Assembly: GCF_000318095.2 (NCBI RefSeq)
Contig: NZ_KB290717.1
Span: 10,011 to 74,010 of the forward strand
Direction: 5' to 3'
Length of the DNA: 64,000 bases
Source: Alloprevotella sp. oral taxon 473 str. F0040
GTDB lineage: Bacteria > Bacteroidota > Bacteroidia > Bacteroidales > Bacteroidaceae
Shown: positions 18,284 through 28,700 of the stretch, piece by piece
Numbering within the stretch: the first letter of the stretch is position 1
How the letters are laid out: the number at the start of each line of letters is the position of its first letter
Notes under the pieces: model-generated
The model's input: the letters and a program-made list of their open reading frames with translations, nothing else
What the model was told of the DNA's origin: nothing
Database searches by the model: none
Position numbers and translations under genes: made by a program

Positions 18284-19597
18284 ATGTCTAACTTAGTAGC
18301 TATCGTGGGACGTCCCAATGTGGGCAAATCCACGCTTTTTAATCGACTCACAGGAACGCGACAAGCGATTGTCAGCGATGAAGCGGGTACAACACGCGAC
18401 CGTCAATATGGTAAGGTGGAATGGGGTACCCGTGAGTTTTCACTCGTAGATACGGGTGGTTGGGTCGTAAATTCCGATGATATTTTTGAAGAAGAAATCC
18501 GTAAGCAGGTAGTCTTGGCTACTGAAGAAGCGGATCTCATCCTTTTTGTCGTTGATGTACAAAACGGCATCACAGACTTAGATACACAAGTGGCGCAAAT
18601 CCTACGCCGAGCCAAAACTCCTGTCATTCTTTGTGCTAATAAGACCGATCAAAATGAGGATCGTTATGGTGCTCCTGAATTCTATGCTTTAGGATTAGGT
18701 GAACCATATTGTGTGTCTGCTGCCACTGGTAGTGGTACTGGGGATTTGCTCGATTTGATTCTCGCAGATTTACCAGAGAAGAACCAAGAGGAAGGTGAAG
18801 ATGATATACCACGTTTTTCTGTGGTAGGTCGTCCAAATGCTGGTAAGAGCTCGCTTATCAATGCCTTTATTGGTGAAGATCGTCACATCGTTACGGACAT
18901 TGCAGGCACCACTCGTGACTCTATTCTTACGCGGTATGACAAGTTTGGCTTCGACTTTTATTTGGTAGATACTGCAGGTATTCGTAGGAAGAATAAAGTG
19001 TCAGAGGATTTGGAGTTCTATAGTGTGATGCGCTCTATTCGTGCAATCGAGAACTCTGACGTCTGCATCCTTTTGATTGATGCTACACGTGGTATAGAAT
19101 CGCAGGATATGAATATCTTTCAGCTGATTCAACGCAACAACAAGAGTCTTGTTGTCGTGGTGAATAAGTGGGATACGGTGGAGGAGAAAACGCAGAAAGT
19201 GATTTCTCACTTTGAAGATACTATCCGCGAGCGTATGGCACCCTTCACTGATTTCCCCATTATCTTCTCTTCGGCGCTTACCAAGCAGCGCATATTTAGA
19301 GTGCTTGAAACCGCCAAGGAAGTATATCTCAACCGCAAACGCCATGTAGGAACTGCAGCGCTGAATGAGCGATTGCTCCCTCTTATTGAGGCTTATCCAC
19401 CCCCTTCTATTAAGGGTAAGTATATCAAGATTAAGTATTGCGCCCAAATTCGAGATACGCAAATCCCTACTTTTGTGTTTTATGCCAACCTCCCGCAGTA
19501 TGTGCGTGATCCCTATAAGCGTTTCTTAGAGAATAAGATTCGTGAATACTGGGATTTCAGCGGTTGTCCTATCAACGTCTTCATCCGTCAGAAATAA
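18284..19597 (+). CDS. der: GTPase Der (EngA), ribosome assembly
   Basis: 437 residues with two GTPase domains in tandem, unique to Der. Domain 1: GRPNVGKST near residue 9, DTGG, NKTD. Domain 2: GRPNAGKSS near 184, [15 protein letters not shown]-like C-terminal domain follows ([18 protein letters not shown]). Needed for maturation of the 50S subunit. It heads a plus-strand unit with the small lipoprotein six bases downstream. Confidence 0.95.
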   Translation: MSNLVAIVGRPNVGKSTLFNRLTGTRQAIVSDEAGTTRDRQYGKVEWGTREFSLVDTGGWVVNSDDIFEEEIRKQVVLATEEADLILFVVDVQNGITDLDTQVAQILRRAKTPVILCANKTDQNEDRYGAPEFYALGLGEPYCVSAATGSGTGDLLDLILADLPEKNQEEGEDDIPRFSVVGRPNAGKSSLINAFIGEDRHIVTDIAGTTRDSILTRYDKFGFDFYLVDTAGIRRKNKVSEDLEFYSVMRSIRAIENSDVCILLIDATRGIESQDMNIFQLIQRNNKSLVVVVNKWDTVEEKTQKVISHFEDTIRERMAPFTDFPIIFSSALTKQRIFRVLETAKEVYLNRKRHVGTAALNERLLPLIEAYPPPSIKGKYIKIKYCAQIRDTQIPTFVFYANLPQYVRDPYKRFLENKIREYWDFSGCPINVFIRQK

Positions 19598-19603
19598 AAG
19601 ACA

Positions 19604-20017
19604 ATGCGTCAATTTTTGTTGCTTGGTGTTTTCTTTTGCTCCTTGGTATTGGTGGCTTGCACTTCTGCTAAATCAGAAACAAAGGATTTACAGATAGTTC
19701 CTCTCGAAAACGCTGAGGTGGAGCGTGTGTATGGCTTGTATCAACAAGGAGATTATGCTGCGTATGTAGCAGAGATGGCTTCTTGCGAAAGTGCTCCTGA
19801 GAGCTATCGTAAACAAATGGCCGATTTGCATAAGCAGCATGCCATGTTGCAACAAGAGAAAATGGGCGGTGTAGCATCTGCAAGCGTGGTAAAACTGACC
19901 CCTTCGGCCGATGGTCGACAGACTAATGTGATACTACGTGTGAATTATCGCAATCAGACCCACGAAGAAATCCTGCTTTCTTTTGTTTGGGTGAAAGATC
20001 GCTGGCGACTACGTTGA
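19604..20017 (+). CDS. Small lipoprotein of unknown function
   Basis: 137 residues with a lipoprotein signal (hydrophobic run ending LVAC, Cys19). The mature part has a helical half (about 35-85) and a C-terminal sheet-like half ending in SFVWVKDRWRLR. That ending recalls NTF2-like or DUF4878-like lipoproteins, but I cannot assign a family. It follows der by six bases. Confidence 0.65.
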   Translation: MRQFLLLGVFFCSLVLVACTSAKSETKDLQIVPLENAEVERVYGLYQQGDYAAYVAEMASCESAPESYRKQMADLHKQHAMLQQEKMGGVASASVVKLTPSADGRQTNVILRVNYRNQTHEEILLSFVWVKDRWRLR

Positions 20018-20147
20018 AGCTCAATATGAGATACGTAGTAGCAATGATGGTTAAAGGAATACCTTCTATAGCTAGACTCTAGATGAGCCTTTTGCTTCTT
20101 ATCCTGCCACTTACAATAATCCCCCTCAAAATAATCTATCTCTCCCC

Positions 20148-21494
20148 ATGGAATTAGACCTCCTCACTGCCGTCTCACCCATAGATGGACGTTACCGTAG
20201 TAAAACTGCAGCACTTGCTCCTTATTTCTCTGAGTATGCTTTGATGAAATACCGAGTGCGTGTAGAAATTGAGTATTTCATCACGCTTTGCGAGCTGCCC
20301 TTGCCACAATTGGCTGATTGCGATAAAGGACTCTTTCCACGATTTCGCGCCATCTATGAAAACTTTACTGAAGAGGATGCGGCGCGAGTCAAAGCCATTG
20401 AGTCAGTGACGAATCACGATGTAAAGGCTATCGAATACTTCATTAAAGAAGAGTTTGACAAAATCGGTGGTTTAGAAGCCTACAAAGAGTTTATTCACTT
20501 CGGGCTTACTTCGCAAGATATCAACAATACGGCTTTTCCCTTGATGCTCAAGGAGAGTCTTGAAAAGGTTTACGTTCCGCTTTTGCAAGAAGTCATCGAT
20601 GCCGTGAATCAGCGTGCAGAAGAATGGAAGGAGATTCCAATGCTTGCAAAGACTCATGGACAACCTGCTTCGCCCACTCGTTTAGGTAAAGAGGTGCGTG
20701 TCTTTGGCTATCGTTTGGAACAGCAGCTTAAGCAGCTTAAAGCTGTACCATTGAGTGCGAAATTCGGAGGAGCAACGGGAAACTTCAATGCACATCACGT
20801 GGCTTATCCCCATATCGACTGGGCTGAATTTGGGAACAAGTTTGTAGCAGAAAAGCTCGGACTCGAACGTGAAACTTATACTACGCAGATTGCCAACTAC
20901 GATAACCTAGCTTCTGTCTTTGATGCTATGCGCCGTATCCATACTATCTTGATTGACCTTGATAGAGATTTCTGGCAATATGTATCGATGGAGTATTTCA
21001 AACAGAAGATTAAGGCTGGAGAAGTGGGCTCAAGTGCGATGCCTCACAAGGTAAATCCCATTGACTTCGAGAACTCAGAAGGTAACTTGGGAGTGGCCAA
21101 TGCGATACTTGAGCATCTCAGTATGAAATTGCCCATTAGTCGCTTGCAACGCGACTTAACGGACTCTACTGTCTTGCGTAATGTAGGTGTTCCTATGGGG
21201 CATGCTCTTATAGCCTTCTCATCGACACTTAAAGGTTTGGGCAAATTGTTGCTGCGTGAGGAAACTTTGGCTACAGACCTCGAACAAAACTGGGCGGTTT
21301 GCGCAGAAGCAATCCAGACTATCCTTCGCCGCGAGGCCTATCCTCATCCTTATGAGGCACTCAAAGCCCTTACGCGTACGAATGCAGCCATTACACAGCA
21401 AAGTATCTCAGAGTTTATCGACACGCTTGAAGTGAGCGATGCTATAAAAGCAGAATTACACCAGATCACTCCTCACAACTATACTGGCATTTAA
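20148..21494 (+). CDS. purB: Adenylosuccinate lyase
   Basis: 448 residues of the fumarase/aspartase superfamily. It acts twice in purine synthesis, releasing fumarate from SAICAR and from adenylosuccinate. Marks are the N-terminal AVSPIDGRYRSK, TSQDINNTA, KTHGQPASPTRLGKE and the superfamily signature GSSAMPHKVNPIDFENSEGN. These fit the E. coli-like long PurB class. No purine genes adjoin it, though punA lies at 48 kb. Confidence 0.95.
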   Translation: MELDLLTAVSPIDGRYRSKTAALAPYFSEYALMKYRVRVEIEYFITLCELPLPQLADCDKGLFPRFRAIYENFTEEDAARVKAIESVTNHDVKAIEYFIKEEFDKIGGLEAYKEFIHFGLTSQDINNTAFPLMLKESLEKVYVPLLQEVIDAVNQRAEEWKEIPMLAKTHGQPASPTRLGKEVRVFGYRLEQQLKQLKAVPLSAKFGGATGNFNAHHVAYPHIDWAEFGNKFVAEKLGLERETYTTQIANYDNLASVFDAMRRIHTILIDLDRDFWQYVSMEYFKQKIKAGEVGSSAMPHKVNPIDFENSEGNLGVANAILEHLSMKLPISRLQRDLTDSTVLRNVGVPMGHALIAFSSTLKGLGKLLLREETLATDLEQNWAVCAEAIQTILRREAYPHPYEALKALTRTNAAITQQSISEFIDTLEVSDAIKAELHQITPHNYTGI

Positions 21495-21738
21495 GCGGAA
21501 AATCTTGATAAATCTTTCCACGCATCTAGGAGATATGCCTAAGGCTGAGTGAGAATCTTTTTCATAGTAGAGAGACTTTTTCCGGAAAGTTACACATAAT
21601 AATATATTAGCTAATATCAGCATCACAGGATTGTAGCTTACACAAATCCGATAAATAAAAGAAGTCTCTTTGATTATTTCGACCGTGAGGTCGTACAATA
21701 CTTTATTAAACAACGTATATTTAAAAATTACAACAGCA

Positions 21739-23091
21739 ATGAGCGATTACGATCAGCACAATTATGACGGAGGCCGCCGCGAGGGCTACACTTCGTCTAA
21801 CGGAGGACGAAACGAAAATCGTACTCCCCGTCCACGTTTTACCCGTGAGGGTAACAATGCGGAGCGCCAAACTTATGGCGGACAATCTAGCTATAACAGT
21901 AACAGTGGCAACCGCGGTTATCATCGTGATGGCAATAACTATAATGATCGCCAAGGCGGTTATGGCGACCGTCAAGGTAGTGGCTATAATCGTGGCAATG
22001 GTGGTTACAATCGTAGTGGAAGCTATGGTGGTGGCAATCGCTACCAAGGTGGCTACAATGCACAAGGCGGTGGCTATCAACGTAGCGAAGGTGGTTACAA
22101 TCGTGGCGGAAGCTACGGCAATCGCCAACAGGGTGGCTACCAACGTCAGTCTAACGGCTACGGCACACAAAGTGGCGAATATGGTCGTCCAAGCTATGGT
22201 AGCAGTGCCGGCGGTTATGGCAATCGTGGCGGAAGCTATGGTGGCGGTAATCGTCAGCAAGGAGGCTACAATCGTGGTGGACAAGGTGGTTTCAACCGCG
22301 GCGGTGGCTATAATAAATTCTCTAATCCTGGCAAACGTCGCATAGACTATAAGGAAGAAGCTTACGATCCTACGAAGCCCATTCGCTTGAACAAGTTCTT
22401 GGCCAACGCAGGAGTTTGCTCTCGTCGTGATGCAGATAAGTATATCGAAGCAGGTGTGGTGAAGGTAAATGGTGAAGTTATCACCGAACTTGGCCACAAA
22501 GTGCTCCGCACCGACACTATTCTCTTCCACGACCAACAAGTGAAGGCCGAGAAGAAAATCTACGTGTTGCTCAATAAGCCCAAGGGGTATGTGACCACTA
22601 GCGAAGATCCTCAAAACCGCAAGACGGTGATGGACCTCGTGCGTAATGCTTGCATGGAGCGTATCTACCCCGTAGGACGCCTCGACCGCAACACAACTGG
22701 TGTGCTTCTCCTTACGAATGACGGAGAGATGGCTTCTAAGCTCACGCATCCTAAGTTCTTGAAGAAGAAAATCTACCATGTATATCTCGATCGCAACGTC
22801 ACAGCAGCAGACTTGCGCCAGATTGCAGAGGGTATCACCCTCGAAGACGGCGATATCCGTGCTGATGCCGTTGATTATGCGAGCGAAACAGACAAAAAGC
22901 AAGTGGGTATTGAAATCCACTCTGGAAAGAACCGTATCGTGCGTCGTATCTTTGCTAGCCTCGGCTACAATGTCGTAAAGCTCGATCGCGTATATTTCGC
23001 AGGATTGACCAAGAAAAATGTGAAGCGTGGCGACTGGCGTTTCCTCACTGAGGAAGAAGTACGTATGCTTCGTATGGGCTCATTCGAATAA
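21739..23091 (+). CDS. RsuA/RluB-family pseudouridine synthase with long Gly/Asn/Arg-rich head
   Basis: 450 residues from the ATG at 21739 (MSDYDQHNYDGGRREG); an earlier in-frame ATG at 21670 adds an unlikely head. Residues 1-200 are low complexity, built of loose GGYNRGGSYGGGNRQQ-like units with Tyr, Arg, Gln and Ser, much like RGG/YGG RNA-binding tails. Then comes an S4 domain (IRLNKFLANAGVCSRRDADKYI) and the synthase core with the catalytic Asp in GRLDRNTTGVLLLTNDGE and the closing KNRIVRRIFASLGY. The core converts a uridine of rRNA (RluB/RluE/RsuA class); the exact site is unknown. Repeat-rich DNA spans about 21870-22320. Confidence 0.88.
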   Translation: MSDYDQHNYDGGRREGYTSSNGGRNENRTPRPRFTREGNNAERQTYGGQSSYNSNSGNRGYHRDGNNYNDRQGGYGDRQGSGYNRGNGGYNRSGSYGGGNRYQGGYNAQGGGYQRSEGGYNRGGSYGNRQQGGYQRQSNGYGTQSGEYGRPSYGSSAGGYGNRGGSYGGGNRQQGGYNRGGQGGFNRGGGYNKFSNPGKRRIDYKEEAYDPTKPIRLNKFLANAGVCSRRDADKYIEAGVVKVNGEVITELGHKVLRTDTILFHDQQVKAEKKIYVLLNKPKGYVTTSEDPQNRKTVMDLVRNACMERIYPVGRLDRNTTGVLLLTNDGEMASKLTHPKFLKKKIYHVYLDRNVTAADLRQIAEGITLEDGDIRADAVDYASETDKKQVGIEIHSGKNRIVRRIFASLGYNVVKLDRVYFAGLTKKNVKRGDWRFLTEEEVRMLRMGSFE

Positions 23092-23146
23092 ACCGCGTGT
23101 TTCCATTGTTTCCTAAGCAAGTAGTTGCGACCAATCCCGCAAAAAA

Positions 23147-23184
23147 CTCCTGTGTGTCGTTCGGTTTGACACGATTCATAGGAG
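23147..23184 (+). terminator. Possible weak hairpin between the synthase gene and asnS
   Basis: Interrupted stem (CTCCT with AGGAG outside, GTGTC with GACAC inside), no T run after it. Termination is doubtful. Confidence 0.25.
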
Positions 23185-23254
23185 AGGGAAGGGCAGTGCA
23201 AAGCTACTTGTTGTAGGATTCTCCCATATCTCTAGAACAACTTATCCCAACCTC

Positions 23255-24649
23255 ATGGAAAGAACCAAGATAAAGGACCTTTTGGCCCGTACCGACTTTG
23301 GCGCAGAAGTATGTGTTAAAGGATGGGTGCGCACTCGTCGTGGCAGTAAGAGCGTAAATTTCATTGCGCTCAACGACGGTTCGTGCCTGAGCAACGTGCA
23401 AATTGTAGCCGATGTGGAGAAGTTCGACCCCGAACTTTTGAAACTCATCACCACTGGTGCCTGCTTGAGCGTAGAAGGAACGCTCGTAGCAAGCCAAGGT
23501 GGCGGTCAAGCTGCTGAAATCCAAGCCACAGCTATCGAAGTACTTGGAGCTTGTGGCAATGACTATCCCATGCAGAAGAAAGGACAGACGTTTGAATACA
23601 TGCGCCAGCATGCACACCTTCGTCTGCGCACCAACACCTTTGGAGCAATCTTTCGTATTCGTCACCACATGGCAATGGCGATTCACCGCTATTTCCATGA
23701 ACATGGCTACTTTTATTTCCACACTCCCATCATCACCTCCAGTGATGCTGAAGGAGCAGGGCAGATGTTCCAAGTCACTACAAAGAATCTCTACGATTTG
23801 AAGAAGGACCAAGAAGGTCACATCGACTATTCTGATGATTTCTTCGGAGAATCTACTTGCCTCACAGTGTCTGGCCAACTCGAAGGTGAGTTGGGTGCGA
23901 CTGCTTTGGGAGCCATCTACACCTTTGGCCCTACCTTCCGTGCAGAGAATTCCAATACTCCCCGTCACTTGGCAGAGTTTTGGATGATTGAGCCCGAAGT
24001 TGCTTTCATGGATCTCCATGGTTTGATGGATTTGGAAGAAGACTTCATCAAGTATTGCGTACGTTGGGCACTCGATAACTGCATGGAAGACCTCGAATTC
24101 CTCAACAAGATGATTGACAACACCCTTCTCGATCGTCTTCGTTCTGTAGTAGATACCGAGTTTGTGCGCCTCACTTATACAGAGGGTATCGAATTGCTTG
24201 AAGCCGCTGTGGCTAAGGGCAAGAAATTTGAGTTCCCTGTATCTTGGGGTTGCGACTTGGCATCCGAGCATGAGCGTTACCTCGTGGAAGAACACTTCCA
24301 GAAGCCCGTCATCCTCACTGATTATCCTAAGGAGATCAAGTCTTTCTATATGAAGACTAATGAAGATGGCAAGACTGTACAAGGCACTGACGTGCTGTTC
24401 CCCCAAATCGGTGAAATCATTGGTGGTTCGGTGCGTGAAGAGGATTACGACAAGCTTTTGGCACGTGCCGATGAGATGGGCGTACCTCACAAAGATATCT
24501 GGTGGTATCTCGACATCCGCAAGTTTGGTTCATGTCCCCATGCTGGATTCGGCCTTGGATTCGAGCGACTCATCCTCTTTGTAACAGGTATGCAGAACAT
24601 TCGCGACGTGATACCTTTCCCTCGCACGCCAAAGTCCGCAGCGTTCTAA
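23255..24649 (+). CDS. asnS: Asparaginyl-tRNA synthetase
   Basis: 464 residues, class II aminoacyl-tRNA synthetase charging tRNA-Asn. N-terminal OB-fold ([23 protein letters not shown]), motif 2 ([25 protein letters not shown]) and motif 3 ([27 protein letters not shown]). The GSxxN-type specificity and the lack of an AspRS insertion favour asparagine. Single gene, closed by a strong terminator at 24673. Confidence 0.95.
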   Translation: MERTKIKDLLARTDFGAEVCVKGWVRTRRGSKSVNFIALNDGSCLSNVQIVADVEKFDPELLKLITTGACLSVEGTLVASQGGGQAAEIQATAIEVLGACGNDYPMQKKGQTFEYMRQHAHLRLRTNTFGAIFRIRHHMAMAIHRYFHEHGYFYFHTPIITSSDAEGAGQMFQVTTKNLYDLKKDQEGHIDYSDDFFGESTCLTVSGQLEGELGATALGAIYTFGPTFRAENSNTPRHLAEFWMIEPEVAFMDLHGLMDLEEDFIKYCVRWALDNCMEDLEFLNKMIDNTLLDRLRSVVDTEFVRLTYTEGIELLEAAVAKGKKFEFPVSWGCDLASEHERYLVEEHFQKPVILTDYPKEIKSFYMKTNEDGKTVQGTDVLFPQIGEIIGGSVREEDYDKLLARADEMGVPHKDIWWYLDIRKFGSCPHAGFGLGFERLILFVTGMQNIRDVIPFPRTPKSAAF

Positions 24650-24672
24650 GCAAATATTCCCCTAACTTTTCA

Positions 24673-24717
24673 ACTCTCTGGCTGCGAGCAGTGTTTCTCG
24701 CACCAGAGAGTTTTTTT
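24673..24717 (+). terminator. Intrinsic terminator after asnS
   Basis: Stem ACTCTCTGG/CCAGAGAGT with an inner CGAG/CTCG stem, then six T. Confidence 0.85.
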
Positions 24718-24807
24718 ACGAAGTGTTTTTTGAGCGTGACAAATGCTGTTATTAAAGGCTTTTTCTAAACATTTCCTACGGCGCAAGTCGCAATGTAGCT
24801 TTCCGAT

Positions 24808-25425
24808 ATGACGATTCTCGTTCTACACAATAACTATTCTTTTTCTGCGTTATCAGAGCAAAGCGTTTCCAGCTCCGAGTCGCCAGCAATGACATACTAC
24901 ACATTGCCTGAAACAGCGTTGCAGCGTAATGGTAAACCTGTTTTTTTGCCAGATTATGCCAATCCTGCACAGTTAGAAGTGCATTTGGCAGTGCGCATTT
25001 GTCGTTTGGGACGTCATATTTCAGCGCGATTTGCTTCACGTTATTATGATGCCGCAACGGTGATGCCTCATTTTATAGCACCAGCTTTGTGGGAAAAGAC
25101 TCAAAAACTTGGATTACCTTGGGATGCCGCTTTAGGCTTTGACAATGCCACTCCTTTGGGAGAGTTTGTAGAAATAGCCCCTTCCACTGTATCTCAACTA
25201 GACTTCAGTTTGCGCGTGGATGGTAAAGAACAGATGTCAGGCAGCACTACGCAATGGTTGCACCATGTAGACAATGTAATTGCCGAGGTGAGCCAATATT
25301 TTACACTACGCCGTGGTGACATCTTATTGATGGGTACACCCACTGCTCCCATTTTCATCACACCCGACCACAAAGTTGAAACTTATCTAGGTGAAACTCG
25401 TGTGCTTTCTTTTAATGTGAAGTAG
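24808..25425 (+). CDS. Divergent FAH-fold hydrolase/isomerase-like protein
   Basis: 205 residues colinear with the short fumarylacetoacetate hydrolase family of Bacteroidetes: NGKPVFLPDY, LAVRICRLGRHISARFASRYYDA, LGFDNATPLGEFV, LRRGDILLMGTP. Family members bind Mg or Mn through an ExE pair and an Asp. Here the pair reads Glu57-Val-His59, the Asp that usually follows the RYYDA helix (IDFTAR) is replaced (PHFIAP), and the N-terminal NYxxH motif reads HNNYSFSAL. The metal site is therefore changed and the activity doubtful; an altered enzyme or a non-catalytic relative are both possible. Confidence 0.65.
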   Translation: MTILVLHNNYSFSALSEQSVSSSESPAMTYYTLPETALQRNGKPVFLPDYANPAQLEVHLAVRICRLGRHISARFASRYYDAATVMPHFIAPALWEKTQKLGLPWDAALGFDNATPLGEFVEIAPSTVSQLDFSLRVDGKEQMSGSTTQWLHHVDNVIAEVSQYFTLRRGDILLMGTPTAPIFITPDHKVETYLGETRVLSFNVK

Positions 25426-25516
25426 TCAACCCCCGATAGTTTTAGCTATGTAGATTTATAGTTTTGCCATTGTCTTGCAGAGCTGTTAGTTAATAGTCTC
25501 ATGTTTCCAACAACAA

Positions 25517-25643
25517 ACTCCGAGAACTTTAAGAATATCTCCGATATTTTCTAGAAAAACTCCGAGAACTTTTGATAAATCTCCGAGATTTTCTTTCAAC
25601 TCTCTGAGATTTTCTTTTAACTCTCCCAGATATTATGATGAAA
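25517..25643. repeat. 21-base-phased intergenic repeat array, copy B (six units)
   Basis: CTCCGAG-type motifs begin at 25518, 25539, 25560, 25581, 25602 and 25623, six units with exactly 21 bases between starts. With flanks the motif is the odd palindrome TCTCCGAGA (units read ACTCCGAGA, TCTCCGATA, ACTCCGAGA, TCTCCGAGA, TCTCTGAGA, TCTCCCAGA). The 12 bases between motifs are A/T-rich and poorly conserved. The array ends 71 bases before the porU start. Confidence 0.8.
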
Positions 25644-25714
25644 TAGCTTAATGAGCCTCGTTGTCCTATAGTCAAAGTAGCTTACATTTCCACTATCCTT
25701 TCAAACTTCCCTCA

Positions 25715-28700
25715 ATGATTCATCCGTCTCTTCTTTGGACATTCCTCGCTTTTGCGCCTCTTTCTCTGATGGCTCAGCGCGAATTTGTGCATATCTCCAC
25801 TGCAGACTACGTAGTGAGCGACAGTTTGCCGCTCTTTACACAAGAATTGGCAGTGGAGCAAGGAAATCTGCATCATGAAGTCGCCTTGATTTATCCAGAG
25901 TATGCCCCTCTGTCTTCGGAAGAGCGCAAGTGGGTGAAAAAGATGGAGCAAGAGCTGGGGCGAGTGTCGCAGCCAAAGTTGGAAGTCGCGACTGCAGTAG
26001 AACAAAAACGCAAATGCCTCGTTGTAACTTTCGTGCCATTTGTCTATAGAGAAGGGAAGTGGCTACGCATCACTTCTTGTCAGCTCAAAGTGATAAACCA
26101 ACCAAAAGTTGTCAATAAGGATAATAACGCTGACTCTTCACGGACACGCCTCCTAAGCCATGGAGTTTCATCTCAACCTGTAGAAAGAGGTATTTTAGTT
26201 CATTCAGCATTCACTTCTTCTACTTCCACTGCTGCAGATTTGCGTTGGGCGAAATCTTCCCTGTTAAAACAAGGGCGATGGGTGAAGATTCGGGTGGCTC
26301 GCGAAGGCATTTACAATCTTTCTACCGACTTTTTGCGTAAGGCTGGTTTCGCTCAAGTAGATCGGGTGAAAGTCTTTGGATATGGTGGCTTGATGCAGGA
26401 CGAGAAGCTTCTTTTTGATGTAGAAAGCGATGCTGTGCAGTCCCAACGAGTGCCAGACGATCTTGTGGAAGTGCCAACTTTGCGTGAAGGAGAACAGTTG
26501 CTCTTTTGGGCAGAAGGTACGCAACGTCGAACGTATGACAAGACGGCTGGGAAGTGGTCGCACGAGAATAATTACTATTCACGCTTTAGCTACTATTTTC
26601 TTACTGAAGGTGACACACCCCTCCGTGTTTCTTCTTTAGCAGCTGTTGAAGAGGCCGCAACGACAGAATTGGATCGTGTGCCTTTCGCTGCCATCTGGGA
26701 TGAAGATGAGGCCGGATTGTACCAAGGTGGACGGCGCATGTTTGATGGACACGATTTTGCTACGCACAATCAGCTGGCATTTAACGTCAATGTTCCCGAT
26801 TTAGCTGAAGATGCTGGAGAGCTTCCCGTAGAAGTTTCTTTTGCAGCAGCATCTTCCACTTCATCTACCACAGCTGACATACAGTTGAACGGGAAACGAC
26901 TGGGACAGCTCTCAGCCTCATCATTCAATACACTTACTTCGAGTGCAACACTTGACACGAAGACTTTCCGACAGCGCATCCAAGTTGGCAGTAATGCTTT
27001 TGTGGTGAATACCACTGCGGGCAATAGTGCTCGAATGGATTTTGTCAGAATCTCTTATCCTCGACTGTTGAAAGTCGACGGCAATCCTTATAGTTTTTCC
27101 CCTCAATCCACAGGGGTGACTACACTCTCTGTGCAGTCTGCCATTTCTTCCACGAAATTATGGAGAATTGGGCAGATGGGGAGTCCCACAGTCGAAGTTC
27201 CGCGTAGTAGTTTTGCCGATGGACGTGCCACGTTTACTACTGATACCCCCAATCGTCGCTTTGTTGCTTTTAATAGCTCAGCTCGCTTTCCTATCCCTCA
27301 GTTGGTAGGTGAAATTGCGAACCAGAATCTTCATGCAGACACTGGAATAGACTACGTCATCATCGTACCTTCAAGTGGAAAACTCATTCAACAGGCGGAA
27401 CGACTTGCAGCTATGCATCGGCAACATAGTGGATTGACAGTAAAAGTGGTGCGTGCTGATCAACTATATAATGAGTTCTCTTCTGGCACTCCTGATGCCA
27501 ATGCCTATCGTCGCTATTTGAAGATGCTCTACGACCGAGCGGATGATACTACTCCCGCACCTCGATATGTTTTGCTCATGGGTAAGAGTCCATGGGATAA
27601 TAGATTCTTGACAGATGACTGGAAGCGCGAGAACCCAGATGATTATTTGTTGGCTTACGAACAGGATGCATCTAACTATAATCTTGGCACTGTCAATAGC
27701 TATATCACAGATGATTTCTATGCACTCTTAGACGATGGAGAAGGAGAAACCATTGAGCGTGAGAAGCCCGACCTTGCCACAGGCCGCATGATAGCAATTA
27801 CTTCCGAACAAGCTAAAGTTTTGGTAGATAAAGTCGAACGCTATCTAACGAATGTTGATGCTGGCGAATGGAAAAATAATGTGGTGATGCTTGGAGATGA
27901 TGGTGATGCTAACGAACACATGGAAGATGCTGAGCGGGTGTCGAAGGAGTATGTGTCAGGTTCTAATGATCGTCTGAATCTTTCAAAGATTTATTGGGAT
28001 CGCTACAATCGAGAGGCTAGTGCCATCGGATTCACCTATCCTATGGTACGCCAACAAGCTCTTCGTCGCATGGAAGAAGGTGCTGTTATCTTCAATTATA
28101 GTGGCCATGGTGCTCCATTTCAAGTGTCGCACGAAGCTGCTTTACGTCTAGAAGATTTCAAAAAATCATATAACAATCGTCAGACTCTATGGGTGCTAGC
28201 CTCTTGTGAAATCTATCCCTTCGATAGTAAGGAAGATAATATAGCAGAAGAGTTTCTCCATCAGCCTAACGGCGGTAGTATAGGTTTCATGTGTGCTACA
28301 AGAGCGGTGTATGCCACGCAGAATAATGCCCTTAATCGTCGATTTGCCTACTATGTGGTGGGGCGAGATGATGCTGGAAATCGTATAACAATGGGAGAAG
28401 CATTGCGTAAGGCAAAGAATGACTTGCTCTCTCCCGCAGGAAAGAGTTATAGAGATGTTGATAACTCCATCAATAAACTCAAATATCTCTACTTCGGAGA
28501 CCCAGCTTTAGTGCTATCTATCCCCACGGGAAGTGTGGTCATTGATAGTATCAATGGAAAAGCGGTAACTTCCTCGATGAAAGTTCAACTTGAAGCCGGA
28601 AGTGTCGCAAGATTTAGTGGGCATATAACGAAGAGTCAGCAAAATGCAGGGGCTTTGGATGAGAGTTTCTCTGGAGTTCTTTCCGCTTCGATTTATGACC

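Noticed and set aside
21721-22920. 399-codon minus-strand frame opposite the pseudouridine synthase
   Set aside because: It is a shadow of the Gly-rich repeat region; its Ala/Thr/Ile runs are the antisense of Gly/Asn/Arg codons.
23204-24490. 428-codon minus-strand frame opposite asnS
   Set aside because: asnS on the other strand is certain; the antisense frame only reflects its codon use.
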